Below are positions 12,336 through 25,200 of a stretch of 64,000 nt of DNA, in pieces (position 1 is the stretch's first letter; each line of letters opens with the position of its first letter). Position numbers and translations under genes: made by a program. This stretch comes from Annona cherimola (Eukaryota > Streptophyta > Magnoliopsida > Magnoliales > Annonaceae): assembly GCA_030490835.1 (NCBI GenBank), contig CM059973.1, positions 64,298,008 through 64,362,007 of the forward strand, given 5' to 3'. A model generated the notes under the pieces. That model was given only the letters and a program-made list of their open reading frames with translations. It was not told where the DNA came from and ran no database searches.

Positions 12336-14409
12336 TTGACATTTGATAACATTTTTGAAAAAAAAATTAGGATAAAATTTTTTAAATGTGTAACAGCCGC
12401 CGTAAATCGAAGCCCCTTTTGTTGAAAAAAATAACACGGTGAAATTTATCAGAGAGATGGAAGATGGCAATTATGGATAGCTGTTTTTTGATGTTGCTAA
12501 TATATAAGGAGAAGAGATGGGTTTCCGTGGTTAAAAAAAAAAAGAGAGAGAGAGAGAGATAAGAAGAGGGAGGAGACGGACACAAGGGAGGAAGGTACAT
12601 CGCGTGGAAATTAGTTTCAATTAATCTGACTGATTTTACAATATATGCAACTCATTTTTTAGATATAAGTCATTCATAATATTTCTAGCATAGATGATAG
12701 ATAGCTGAAGTGTTATTAAAATTTTGAGTCTTGTAATTTTACTTATTTCAAAAAAAAGTAGCTAATAAATGGTAGAAAATGAAATATAATGAAATAAATA
12801 TATTTCTAAAAATGATCAAAGAATTGTGGCCATACCATAGTAAGATAATCATTTGTTTAGTCTTCCTACAAAATTTTAGCATGATCAGAGTTATGGATTT
12901 TCAGATATAGTGATTTTTACAAAAAAAAAAAATTAGAGTATCGGTTATGTATTTTAAGAGCAAACCAAAAAAATTCTATAGGAAAATACAGATGTAAAAT
13001 TACTAACCTCACCTATTACAAAGATTCTTGGAGAGATTTTAGCATAATGAATGAATTTAGTTAAAAATTAATTTAGATAGCTATTTTAAGAGATATTTAC
13101 TTTTAACTATTTATTAAACTCCTTATATTAAATATGATGATATGGACACTATTTTGAGAAATGGACTGTCTAGATTTAAGAACATAATTTTAGAAGCTTA
13201 GTCTTTAATCAAATAAACATTTATATTGAGAGATTCAAATGATTTTATCCAAAAAATGGGGACTGTCGAAATTTAAAAAGAAAAAAAAAAAACTTCTGAA
13301 CTAAGCTCATCCAACCAGAGTCCAATAACCCAAAAAACCCAAAAGTCAAACCTACTAGAAAAAACCCATAACCCAAGCCCACAGAAATTAATCCCAAGAA
13401 GTTATATAAACAAGTCTAGCCACAGCATAGTCCACCAGCCTAACCCGCCTAAGTCTGCCCCAGTGCGCCTAGCCCACCAACGGTGAGCTCCCAGCCGATA
13501 GGCCAATAAAATAATATTAAAAATTCAAAAATTAAAAAAATACAAAAAGTTACGAAAAAAATTTGAAAAATTAAATTAAGTATTTAAAAATATAAATGAG
13601 TCCAATGTGTTTTTTGGGTGAAATAATATATGAATAAATAGGGAAAATGGAATTTTGACCAATTAAAATTATGAAAATTTTTGAAAAGTCATAAATGAAA
13701 TTTTAAATAACATTTATAAAAATCGGAGTGAAATAATGAACATCTTGTGATGAAAATTAAGGAAAGAGACTGAAAGCTACTACAAGAAATTAGAAAAAGA
13801 AGAGTTTTAAAGTTTAGTTAAAGGTGAGTAAATTTCTACCAAATCATTACTTTTAAAAAATATTATGTTTAATATTATGATTTGCTTGAAGTGTGATTAT
13901 TTATTAAGTTTGCAATTTTCTTTCAAGTTGATTTATTTAAGCATGAGCATGATTATTTTAAAATATTTTTAATCGTGTTAAGCAATGGATCTAAGTAATA
14001 CATTGATCATAATGCATAAGCATGATGCATATTCAAGCTTGCCGCCAAGCAATAAAGAAATATAGTAGTACCTGCGTAACAACCTCAGAACTACAAAAAA
14101 AAAAAAAAAAAAAAATTATCTCATGAATATGTAGCATGGCTACATATGAGTACAAGCAGATGGCAATGCCCAAGGCATGAATGCATGAATTAGAATGAAA
14201 ATAAGCTTGCACAAGTATAAAAGTATTTAACTTTTCATTGATTAGAACTTGTTGTACACAAACGACAGCATAGATGTTATTTATTTTTAAAAAAATAAAT
14301 TCGAAAAAAACTATTTACTCACTGAGCTTCTGGTTCATATAGTTTTATTTTTAGTAGAAAAATAGGAATATAATACTAAATTAGAGTCATCGTCAACATG
14401 AGAAAAAAG
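12336..14409. other. AT-rich stretch without a gene; possible gypsy LTR fragment
   Basis: Bases 12530-12600 hold an A run and GA microsatellite. Bases 13300-14400 have features often seen in plant Ty3/gypsy long terminal repeats: a proline-codon-like run near 13310-13500 (ccaataacccaaaaaaccc), an A-run at 14093-14115, and tttactcactgagcttctgg near 14310. I found no matching second LTR or target duplication, so this is only a tentative solo or truncated LTR. No reading frame looks real. Confidence 0.35.
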
Positions 14410-15120
14410 TAAAACTAGCAGAGTAAATGAAAAAGAAGTTATAAGATAATTTTATAGATAATTATAGAAAAATGATTGAAAAGTAAGATAATTATATAAA
14501 AAGATGTAAATTTAAAAAATAAAATAATTGTGGAGAGTGAAAAACTTTATAAGTGTATTTGGAAAGTGATAAAAAAAATTGAATGAAAAGTTTTTAATAT
14601 AAAAAGTTATTGAAATGAGAGAAAATGACGTGATATAATAGAGGTAATGATAAGGAATAAAAATAATAAAGTTAACATAAAGAGGTTAGCTGTATGGATG
14701 GTTATGTAGAAATAATTGAAAAGTAAGGTAATTTGTATATAGAGATGCGAAGAAATAATTAAAAATTAAATAGTTGTGAATAATGAAAAGTTTTAAATTG
14801 AAAAGTTTTATATAAGTGTTTGTTTATCTCTAATACTTTTCAATCTAAAACTTTTCGCACTCCATAACTGTCCTTTTTTAATTATTTCTTCATTTTTTCA
14901 TATATAACAACTATATTTTTCAATCATTTTTACATAATTACTTATATATCTAGTCTATTTATTTTAACTTTATTATCTTCACTCCCAGCATTATTCCTGA
15001 CATATTACATCATTTTTTGTCATTTAAAAAAGTTTACACGAAAAAATTTTCATAAAATTTTTTATTACTTCTTAAACACACTTAAAAATTTTTATTTAAA
15101 AACAAACACACCCTATTGAA
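14410..15120. repeat. Cluster of Tourist-like MITE copies
   Basis: A partial copy at about 14410-14540, a forward copy at 14542-14815 and a reverse copy at 14815-15115 abut each other. Family landmarks are agtgtatttggaaagtgat, aataaagttaacataaag and aaacacaccctattgaaaag. It matches the arrangement at 21055-21600 and 44405-44880, next to blocks S or Q. Confidence 0.7.
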
Positions 15121-15159
15121 AAGTTTTAGATTGATGACTTTTTATGATTGTCAAACACC

Positions 15160-15375
15160 CCGATAAAAATAATAATATATATTAATTTCTTTAATAAGAA
15201 CATTAAGATAGAAAAAAGTCGAACGATACTTGACTCCTCCTCCTCAATGGTCATCGGAAATGATTAGTTTATTCTTTGTTGCTCTTACACTAGAAGAAAA
15301 GAAAACTAAGTAATCGTAAAGAAATTAAGGAATTTCTAGGAAACTCCGAACTTGACCGCAGAGGTGTGTTTCTTG
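15160..15375. repeat. Block S (copy 1)
   Basis: It matches 21600-21760 and, more loosely, 53280-53350 (landmarks gaacattaagatagaaaaaag, ttctttgttgctctt and agaagaaaagaaaactaag). At 21600 the same sequence lies just beyond the 3' part of the kinase gene. Its presence here without a kinase suggests a deleted gene copy. A short minus-strand frame at about 15340-15410 is not identified. Confidence 0.6.
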
Positions 15376-15429
15376 ATAGTCGATAACCCATTCGTATTGT
15401 CAACAAAAACATATGTAAACATATCCTGT

Positions 15430-15874
15430 CCAAGGTTTTTTATTTGGGCCGCTTCAACATCATTCATATTTTATAGGGTGGGTGAAAAGTAGGTGGGAAA
15501 TGAAACGAATATTCTTATCTTTGTTTATTAGTCAGGGGTGGCTGAATTATTGCCGCTCGACACCAAGATTACATATCAATTAAATTATTATCCTTTTGAC
15601 TTCTCGTGGATATTCCTCCTCCATTGGAAGGTAATTACCCAATCAATGCACTTGTAAATTAATTTAATAATTATAATATTGTCATCAAGACTAGTAAGGA
15701 ACAGGTTGAACAAAATTTAAGATAGTTTTTATCATCTTTATTGATTCTCCAGACTCATATGGGCCCCCTCAAATTAGAAAAGCCCCATGCAATTATTTTT
15801 TTTTTATTCTGAAGGAGATTGACGCATCCTGAAACAAAAAGTTTAGTAAGAAACTTTAAAAATTAAATTAAGAG
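15430..15874. repeat. Block R (copy 1)
   Basis: It runs from gtccaaggttttttatttggg to aagtttagtaagaaac and matches 31930-32740 with the same order of landmarks (atagggtgggtgaaaa, ggatattcctcctcc, catatgggcccc). A shorter copy lies at 50720-50945. No coding sequence. In copy 2 a foldback MITE interrupts the ggtaattaccc site, which is empty here near 15630. Confidence 0.7.
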
Positions 15875-16649
15875 ACTTGTTCACGGAATCATAGATTCAC
15901 AGTTATTGTGCAGTCTTGAGGCCCACCTGTAGTAAAAATACAATAATATTTTATATAATCACTTGTCCACATAAAAACTATACTTTCCATGGTTAAGATA
16001 TTAAAAATACAACTTTAAATTTAACATTAAAATTAAATTATTTTATTATATTAAGTTTATACTTTATACCATTTCAAATAAAGTCCATGTACATATTCAA
16101 TTTGGATAAAAATTTATATGTTGCTGAAATAAATAATTTCCAATACAATTTATGTTAATTTCATGATCGTTCGGGTTTCATTTTACAGTGAACTGCATTA
16201 CATATGGTATGGTCTGATGACGCTAAGGATTTTTGCAAACAACCACACATTTTGCATTTTTCAGTTTATACTCTACATAATTATTCATTGTCAAAGTGAA
16301 AAAATGAAAATTTTTACAACGATACAAGAAATTTTTTCCTAACTTCGGATGGGACATTTCTTCTCTATTAATCCACAAACCGTTTTCGCCTAATTTCATT
16401 GTCATTGAGTAACAGTGATTTAAGAGCAAATGTATATATGATTATTTTGAATGGACATTAGATTTTCTATTAATTAAATTTTTGTTGCTCACTCAAAAAC
16501 TATTTTACAAAAAGGCACAGGACTGGGCTCCTCAATTCCGCAACCACGGTCTTACTCTTACTGACCTGTTGGCGGTAGGATCCTAGGCTTAAATGCATTA
16601 CAGTTAGCTTAGATGTGCGCTCGGATTGTATTCCAATTCAAACACATTA

Positions 16650-17190
16650 GAAGGGTGTTTTTGTAAAGTGATAAAATTTTTAGCTGAAAAGTTTGTGATA
16701 TAAAATTTTTTAAAATAAAAAAAAATGTGATATGATAAGGTTAATGATAAAGGGTAAAAAGAATAAAGTTAAAATAAATAAGTTAGTTGTAGGTATAGTT
16801 GCATTGAAATAATTAAAAAGTAGGATAGTTTTATAAAAAAATTTAAAAATAGGATAATTATGGAGATTAAAAATTTTTAAATTGAAACGTTTTAATTTGA
16901 AAAATTTAGAATGAATAAACACTCGATAAATTATTTAGGTAGCTTCATAGTCCAAATATATCACATCCTTATTATTTGTTATATATAAGACATGTTTGGA
17001 AAAAGCGAAACTTTTCATGCTAAAAGTTCTCATTTTCTACGGTTATTCTATTTTTAATTATTTCTTCCCATTTTTTAAACACTTACCTTAATATTCAATT
17101 ATTTTTACATAAATATCTATATAACTAATCCATCTATTTTAACTTTATTTTCATTATTTCTCATCTTGTCCCTATTCAATCATATTATTA
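16650..17190. repeat. Two Tourist-like MITE copies (forward, reverse)
   Basis: The forward copy is at about 16650-16925, with aagaataaagttaaaataaat. The reverse copy is at about 16990-17190, with ccatctattttaactttat. The third member of the trio lies beyond the private insertion, at 17700-17970. Confidence 0.7.
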
Positions 17191-17700
17191 CAGGCATTGG
17201 AAAAAAAAAAAAAGGCTATGAGATTGAGATATCGACATTGCCAAATTGACCATTACAAGAAGGTGTTCCTCCCTCTTTCCTTACATCTACGAATACAAGA
17301 AACTCAAATTCCAGAAACTCAAATTCGAGACCCCATGTCACGCCTCTCCCTACTTCTAACGATGGTTGCTAAGGACCAAGCCCACAACCTAGGCCCAACC
17401 CTTAACTCAGTCCCACAACCCTACAACCACCCACCAAGGGCCTAATAACCCAGACCCCATCAATGCGGAATATGCCTCATTTGGGAGGTGTTTTTCTCCC
17501 AACGGTAGCATCGTGGATCTTTCCGGCGATGCTGGTACGGTGCAGTTTCAACGTCGCCCGTTTTTTGATCGGCTCCGGCCAGATGTTCTCCAGTGGAAAT
17601 AGCAGCGTCGTCGGCGGTCATCACGGGCATACAACTTTATTTTTCAATTTCAGTGTCATTACAGCATTCTTTTTTCATCGTAAGTCATTACACCAACTTT
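17191..17700. other. Private insertion with a GC-rich coding-like patch
   Basis: This replaces the junction between the second and third MITE of the trio, which are nearly adjacent in Q1. It starts with an A-run (17201-17213). Bases 17460-17640 are unusually GC-rich for this window (cgtcgtcggcggtcatcac) and could be a captured exon. Frames of 50-80 codons exist but none resembles a family I recognise, and I saw no clear terminal repeats. Confidence 0.35.
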
Positions 17701-18539
17701 TTTTTCGTGTTTTGTAAGTGATGAAATTTTTGAAGAAAATTTTTTGATGTAAAATTTTTTGAAATGAAAGAAAATAATCTAGCATGATATAGGTAAAGAA
17801 AATAAGTAAAAAGAGTAAAGTTAAAATAGATTAATCGATTGTATAGATAGTCGTGTATAAATAGTTAAAAAGTAAAATAATTGTATATAAAAGTATAAAA
17901 AATTAAAAAATAGAAGTGAAATTTTTTTTATTAGTTTTAGTTGAAAATTTTTATGCTGAGCAAACGCACCGTTGCAGCAACTTATTTGGGGATTATTGGT
18001 TTCAGTTATGATAATCTGCTGGTGTGGTATCCTGCATATAGATGTGCCCTTTGTTTGAAGGATCTTGGCCGATGAATTAAATGTGATGATGACCCATTAA
18101 ATTTGTAATAAATCCCATGCGTAGATTGGCCAAATAATATAATTTTTTTTGCAAATTAATCCATTGCATGTATTAAACACAAATTTAATCAATGTAGCTA
18201 AAAATTGGCTCGAAATTGACGTGTCTACAAATGGATACAATTATTATTATTATTTTGAGAACAGGTGGATAAAATTATACGTTGACATCTGGACAAAAGC
18301 GTTGACGTTTCCAAGTCATTGGTACGTGAATGGATGGGGAACATAAAGTAATTATTAAGAAAAAAATCCAAATTAATATCCATTGATGATAAAATGCATT
18401 ATATCCAAATTCAAAACATAAGTGGAAAGAGCTTAACTGTTGAGGAACACTCACGCTTACAGGCCTCTTCCTACTACAAAAATATCTGTCAATTCGGCTG
18501 CAATATTGCTAAACAGCCAACTTAAAAGACATTGACAAA

Positions 18540-18675
18540 AGAGCACCTGCTATAGGGCAGTTGGTAGCTCATGCGGGTATGACTGCCTAGCGTCGAGGTT
18601 TCAAGTCCCCCTCTCTGCAAAGTGCAAAACCAGCATCAGTTGTGAGTAGTAGCTCCAACTCATAAAAAAAATATA
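18540..18675 (+). mobile_element. tRNA-derived SINE, 136 bp
   Basis: The element is bracketed by a perfect 16-bp target duplication, aaaagacattgacaaa, at 18524-18539 and 18676-18691, the mark of LINE-assisted insertion. It has RNA polymerase III promoter motifs: an A box near 18552-18566 (tagggcagttgg) and a B box near 18597-18609 (ggtttcaagtcc). The 3' end is cataaaaaaaatat. Length, pol III boxes, A-rich tail and duplication together define a SINE and rule out a working tRNA gene: no cloverleaf pairing of the ends is seen. It sits in the tail of block Q2; Q copies 1, 3 and 5 lack it. Confidence 0.9.
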
Positions 18676-18764
18676 AAAAGACATTGACAAACAATCCTAG
18701 CCAATTGCCGCTTGTAGTACTCATAATAAGGTGTATTTGACCTTTGATAATATTTTTAAAAATA

Positions 18765-21046
18765 CTTAAAAATTTAGTGGGACCAATTCTAGCAAAGTAG
18801 ATTTCTTCCTTATAAAAAAATAGATAGAACCTTTTATATAAATTGTAAAGTTATCCCAGATGAGAGTTTAGCTATGCAACATAAATTATTAGTGATGGAT
18901 ACGTATACACAAAAAGAGCCAATAAAAACTAAAAGCGATATAATTTCAAAAGTTAAATAGTGAAATTTAAGGCGAAACAATATGAAACTTTTTAGTAAAA
19001 AAATGATAAAATAAGGAAAATGGAACATGCAAGAAAATAAAGTAAAATCAACATGGAATAAAATGACAACTAGCATAAAAGTTGGACAAAGTATTATTGT
19101 CATATATAAAAATTGTAGATCCTTACAAAGGGAAACTTGGTGGTAGAATGAGGATGTTCAAAAAGCTATAAATTATAAACAAGAAAGTTTTAAAAATAAC
19201 AGAGTAACAAAAATAATTTAAACTTACGACAATACAAACTATCAAAAAAAGCTACTAAAATATTATTATATATGTTAAACACAAAGCTTATGATAAATTA
19301 TATAAAAAATTATGAAATAGACAAGGTAAAAATATATATATTTAAGTTAGCTAAATTAAAATAAAATAAAGGCAAATATTTAGCACATGTTAGATGTATT
19401 AAACGTGAAGACCAAAGAATTCTAGTTAAAGATGAAGAAATTAAAGAAAGATGAAAATTTTATTTTATAGTCTACTAAATGATACCTCATCAGAACACTT
19501 AGCATTAGATGTTAGTTTAAATAGAGAAAAAAATAGGTATATCGGTTATTTCCCACAAATTCAAATATCTGAAGTAAATGAAACTTTTAAAAAATGAAAC
19601 AGAAAAAGTCTTAGGCTCAGATAATATACCAATTGAGGCATGAAAGTGCATTGGAGATGTAGGTGCAATATGGTTAATCAATTTCTTTAATAAAATTATA
19701 AAAACAAAGTTAATGTTAAGTCAATGGAGAAAAAACACAATAGACTCAATTTATAAAAATAAGGAAGACATTCAAAATTGTGTAAATTATGAGGAAATAA
19801 AACTAATGAGTCATACTATCAAGTTATGAAAAATAATAATTGAACATAGACTAAGACGGGAAAATAATGCATCTGAAAATCAGTTTGGGTTTATGCCAGG
19901 AAAATCAACCACTGAAGTCATTTTCTTACTTAGAAAACTATTTTAAAAGTACAGAAGAAGAAAAATAACTTATACATGATTTTTATTAATTTAGAAATAG
20001 CATATGATCAAGTACTAAGAAAGTTAATATGACAAGTGATTAAAAAGAAATTAATAATAGATACATTGATATTATTAAAGATATGTATGAGGGAACTATA
20101 ACAAATGTGAGGACTATTAGTAAAGATACTAATATTTTTCCAGTTAAAATAGATTTACATCAAGGCTCAGCCTTGAATCCTTACTTTTTTACTTTGGTAA
20201 TAGATGAAATTACTAGACACTTACAAGAAGTACCTTGGTGCATGTTATTTGCAGATTATATTGTTCTGATAGGTGAAACTAAAGAATGACTAAATTTGAA
20301 ATTAAATAGGTGGATAAATGCCTTTGAATCTAATGATTTTAGAATTAGTCGCATAAAAACTGAATGTATGAAATGTAATTTTAATAATAGTAAGAATCCG
20401 GATGAAGAACTAATTAAGCTTTTAGATTAAATAATAACAAGAACTAATCACTTCCGATACTTAGGATCAATAATTCAAGAGAATGGGGAAATCAAGAAAG
20501 ATATAATGCATAAAATTCAGGCAGAATGGAAGAAATTATGAAGTGCATAAGAAATTTTATGTGATCGTCGAGTCCCAATTAAATTAAAAGGAAATTTTTA
20601 TAAAACTGCAATTAGACCTGTTATGCTTTATGGGGCAGAATATTGGGTAGTTAAAGAACAACATATACATAAAATGAACATAACGAAAATAAGAATATTA
20701 AAGTGGATGAGTATTAAAATAAGAAAAGATAAAATTAGGAATGAAATAATTCGAGAAAATCTAAAAATGAGACCAATGAGTGATAAAATGAGAAAAAATA
20801 TATTAAGATGGTTTGGTCATATTAAACGAAGGCCTAAAATGGCACCAGTTATGAGGGCAAAATTCATCCAAGTAGAAGATGGTAGGATAATGAAAAAAAG
20901 ACCCGAAAAAACATAGATGGAAGTAATTAAGCAAGATTTGAAAAATATTACAAATTATTAAAAATTTAGTCTTTAATTGCCAAGAATGGCGCAACAGAAT
21001 CCACGCAGCCGACCCCATCTAGGTAGGAAATGGCTTATGATGATGA
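18765..21046 (+). mobile_element. RTE-type LINE relic, 5' truncated
   Basis: A degenerate non-LTR retrotransposon splits a Tourist-like MITE: the left flank is tttgacctttgataatattt and the right flank, after 21046, resumes with aaaaaaatttaaaatgg, continuous at 11498-11525 in Q1. The 3' end has ccatctaggtaggaaatgg and a short atgatgatgatgg run, the tail typical of plant RTE-clade elements. Reverse-transcriptase sequence is in the middle and the 3' third. The 5' end lacks a recognisable endonuclease start and a clear target duplication was not found. Confidence 0.8.
19560..20916 (+). pseudogene. LINE reverse transcriptase, many stops and frameshifts
   Basis: Recognisable pieces occur in order across all three frames. 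A segment near 19600-19860 shows an N-terminal RT pattern. QFGFMPGKSTTEVIFLL lies at about 19883-19935. The catalytic A motif FINLEIAYDQV lies near 19980, with Asn where the first Asp is expected, and a following Trp codon is TGA. The 20083-20289 frame has LHQGSALNPYFF and FADYIVL, where the F/YADD box has lost its second Asp to Tyr. The C-terminal 20623-20916 frame has MLYGAEYWVVK and LRWFGHIKRRP, typical of this LINE clade. It cannot make a working enzyme. In life the protein would copy its own RNA into a nicked chromosomal target. Confidence 0.85.
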
Positions 21047-21054
21047 TGGTTTAG

Positions 21055-21599
21055 AATAAAAAAATTTAAAATGGTAGAAGAGATATGATATGATATAGGT
21101 AACAATAAGGATTAAAGAGAATAAAATTTAAATAGATAAGATAATTATATAGGTAATTATAGAGAAATGATTAAAAAGTAAGATAATTATATAAGGTGTT
21201 TTTTTAAAAAAAATAAAAAGATGTAAAAATAATTTAAAAATAAAATAATTACAGAGAGTGAAAAATTATGAGTGTGTTTGAAAAGTGATAAAACTTTCAA
21301 ATAAAAAAATTTTGATATAAAAGTTATTGAAATGAGAGAAAATGATGTGATACAATATGAGTAATGATCAAGGATAAAAAGAATAAAGTTAAAATAGATA
21401 GGTTAGTTGTATAGAAATAATTGAAAAGGAGGGTAACTTGTATATGAAGATGTGAAAAAATACTTTAAAATTAGATACTCATGAATAATGTAAAGTATTA
21501 AATTAAAAAGTTTTGGATAAAAATTTTATTTAAAAACAAACACACCCCATTGAAAAGTTTTAGATTTGCAACTTTTATGATTGTCAAACACGCCCATAA
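21055..21599. repeat. Two Tourist-like MITE copies
   Basis: A partial copy at 21055-21270 (the right part of the MITE split by the LINE) is followed by a fuller copy at about 21272-21555 with gtgtttgaaaagtgataaaac, aagaataaagttaaaatagat and aaacacaccccattg. The order matches 14410-15120. Confidence 0.7.
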
Positions 21600-22082
21600 A
21601 AATAATAATATATGTGAATTTGTTTAATAAGAACATTAGGATAGAAAAAAGTCGAAGTATACCTGATTACTCCTCGATGATCACGAAAATGCTTGATTTA
21701 TTCTTTGTTGCTCTTCAACTAGAAGAAAAGAAAACTAAGTAATCATAAATAGAAGTTGACAATGAAATTAAACAAATAATTTTAAGCAAGAATAAATTAT
21801 TTACCATTGAGAGTGAGTAAATCACTCCCCGGCCATGACATCGTCTCTATTTTTTCTTGGAGACCATCATCAAGGGTGTCTTACTGCTGCCGAGTCCATA
21901 ATAAGAATCTGACAAGATAAGCGAAACTATAACTTTCGAAAATTCCCAAGGGAAAGAGGAGGGTGCAGGCAAAGAAGATGGGGACGACGAAGGAGACAAG
22001 TCTGAATACGTGAATTAACTGCATAAGCAATAATTTTGATAATGTTTTTCTACCATGAAATAATAATTACAGCAAATCATAC
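21600..22082 (-). other. Block S (copy 2) and probable intron/3' part of the kinase gene
   Basis: Bases 21600-21760 match block S at 15160. Downstream of the kinase exon end at 22083, reading the minus strand, a gtatga splice-donor-like site follows HVG. LRR-XII kinases commonly have an intron within the kinase domain. The expected next exon (DFG, activation loop, C-lobe) was not found; a weak match to its first residues near 21890-21920 is not in a usable frame. The 3' end of the gene therefore appears lost. Confidence 0.45.
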
Positions 22083-22265
22083 CAACATGAGCAGTCATCT
22101 TATCATCCAAGAGCACATTGGAGGGTTTCAGATCCTAGTGGATGATTGGTGGGTGCCCGTCACGGTGCAGGTAGTCCATTGCAGTTGTTACATCTATGAC
22201 GATGTTCAGTCTCTGAAGCAGGCCTAGTCTTGCTGTAGGGGGTGTTTCTAGATGGACCCAATTAT

Positions 22266-25200
22266 GAGGCAGGTGTGAGTGCAAATATTTGCACTTTTGC
22301 ATAAAATGCAAATGGGGTAATATGGTAATTTCATACCATGAGAGTAGCATTGTGAATAAAGTGTGAGTATGGGTAGGTAAGATTAATTATAGTACTTTGG
22401 GGTGCATGTATTTCTATGGTTAATCATATGATTTTAATAAAATACTATAGATGATGATTGATCCATGACGTTAAATTGAATGATATTTATTTTAAATTAT
22501 AATTGGTAATGTGCGCCTAAAATTCGAAAATTCAGAATAGATTTATTTTAAAAAATAAATTTGAACGAATGATATAATTTAGCATGTTTGACCAATTTTA
22601 TAGATTTTACAGATTTTACGGATTTTACAGTTTTTATGCAATTCATGGGGATGATGTGTTATACTGGTAATCTTTATTCATTTTTTCCATGAAATAAATT
22701 TTACAGGTTATTCGAGTATCACAGAAATAGCGCATATGCAATTGATAAATTTTATATATTTTACGAGTTGTATAGAATATATGATTTTGCTACGTACTTG
22801 TTTGATAACATAAACAAGACACTTGAAATAGGATTGATGACATTTCATTTTCACAAATTAGATGGGCAATACAGATTTTACAAGAATAATGCAAAATCAT
22901 GAACTAATATATACATGATTTATGATTTTTATAGAATTATCAATTTGTAATGAACTGGTTTGATGGATTTTATAGATTGTTCATAAAATCTATATCAAAT
23001 ATATTATCCGTAAATGCAATACGAAATATACTAATAATATTAAATAATAAAATATAGATTCTTATTAAATTTTAAATAAATCCAATAATTGGATCCTTTA
23101 CCTAATTAATATATTTAATAAATCAATAATAATTATTTACACTTTTATTTACTGGAAAGTTAAAAATTTGTATATGTTATAAATTTTTATAATAAGCAAT
23201 TATATTAATCATAGTCAGAATAAAACTCATCCTCATACTCATTATGCACCTATTTTTTTTAACCCCATATTATGCCTAAAAAATGAACAAAGACTATAAT
23301 ACTTGTGTGATTATTTGTAAGTATCATTGATTTTTATTATTTCTAATAGGAGGAATTTAATTTGTAATAGGTGGTCTCAAAAAATAAATAAATGACCGTT
23401 GTCACCTTTTTTGTGCCTCGTATGATTTACGATAATTTGTCATCTCGTACCATTAAACTTAGAATAAAACGGCACAAATTTTAAACAATCTACTTTGGTT
23501 TACTAGAAAAATTATAAATTTTGAGACCACCGGTTATTTACTTTTTCATTCATTTACGATTTACTTTTATTAAAAACGATTTACTTTGATTTATTTACTT
23601 TTTTCATATAAATCATATAAAATTTACAACAACATAAAAGTAAATAAATGAACATAAATCAAAAAATAAATTAACGGCACAAATTTACAACGGAATAAAT
23701 GTAAATAAATGAAATAAATCAAAAAACAAATTAACAGCATAAATTTTATTTGTCGCCTTGTACCATTACCTCAAAAAGTAAAGAATTTGTATAAAAGTTA
23801 TGTGAGAATTTTATGTAATGTTAAATTTAAATTATTTATCACAAAAATAGTTATAATTTGTGATGATAAATTTATTGTAATAATTCAGAAAATTTTTATA
23901 GCATCATTCTCCACATAATTAGTTTGAGATTTATATATTTAAATACATTATATAAATGTTCTTCATGTATTTAATGTAAAATTTACGGTTTTAATATTGC
24001 TATAGAAATGTTCTTTTTCAAACTAATTTAATATTTAGATTTAAAAATTTTTTAGAATAATTTTCATCTAAAAATTTTAAATTTTAAATTCTAAATATAT
24101 TATACAAGCGTTCTCCATATAATGATTTTAAAAATCATATCTTCAAATGAATGGTGTGAACTTTTCTATTTACTTATTTAAAATATTAAGTTTTTAAATT
24201 TCTTTTATAGTTGTGCTTCAATTTGTATTTTAAGAATTCTTTATTTAAATTTATTTTAAAAAATTCTACTTAATAAATTTAAATCTAAAAAAAATAATGT
24301 AGTATTCACGTGAGAACATTATTTAACTAGTGACTTTAATTATTTGTCACAGAAACAATTTTATTTTCGATACTAGTGTTATCGAAATTATAAAGTATCA
24401 AATAAATTAATTGCACATATTTTATTCAACATCTATATCATTTTTCCAAAAATAAATATAATCAAATTTGTATAATAATAATAATAATAATAATGCAAGA
24501 AGATTAATTTATGGATAATTATACTATTTTATCCAGCACATGAGAATATAAATTAATGGATAAGGAGGAATGTACTAAAATCATTAAGCACTGAATATCA
24601 TAATTGCACACTTCTATTTAGCCTCCCCTTGATCCAAAAAAAAATTAAAAACATCCAAAACAATTTGCATCTCATATATACATAGCTTAACAGGCATGAA
24701 TTAAGAAACGATTGACACCAGAACAAGTGTATGTTGGGTCATTAAAAATAAAAGCAAAATTGCAAATCAATCAACATCATATGTGGGCTGCACGTGCACA
24801 GATTGTTATACATCGCCGGTGCGCCATATCAAATGTCTTCTTCCCCAATCGAACAAGCATGCTTGCCGGTGACAAACTCATCCGATCTTCCTCACCAAAG
24901 CTACCATGCGAGACACCCATCCCTGACGATGGCGAGAGAAAACCACAATCACCGTATAAAATCCGGCGGACCTGCTACCCATCGTGGTGCTCACCAAATC
25001 CCGCTGCCATCTATTTTGAAACAAACTGACTCAGATGAAACAAACTCAAACGAGCAATGTGCTGGAAAAACTAAATACAAAAAAAAGTAGGGACGCTAAC
25101 ATGCAGAACATGAAAATCAGATCATAGAACTGGATTCAGAGCATGGAAACCAAGTGCATCCTTGTCCCCAAAATGATTTGGGCAGAAATTCGGTCAATCA

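Larger units (their letters stand above)
15875..18735. repeat. Block Q (copy 2)
   Basis: It has the same landmark order as copy 1: cggaatcatagattcac (15888), cttcggatgggac (16343), MITEs, gaaggatcttggccg (18057), trinucleotide repeat (18233) and the tail at 18345-18735. It carries a private insertion at about 17195-17700 and a SINE at 18540. Block P is missing between R and Q here, unlike at 32980. Confidence 0.7.

Noticed and set aside
18540..18675. Functional tRNA gene
   Set aside because: The A and B boxes are present, but acceptor-stem ends do not pair, an A-rich tail follows, and a 16-bp target duplication flanks it. It is a SINE.
22135..22265. A separate second receptor-kinase gene
   Set aside because: The fragment continues the 25654-28003 gene exactly at the 9-bp duplication, so it is one split gene.
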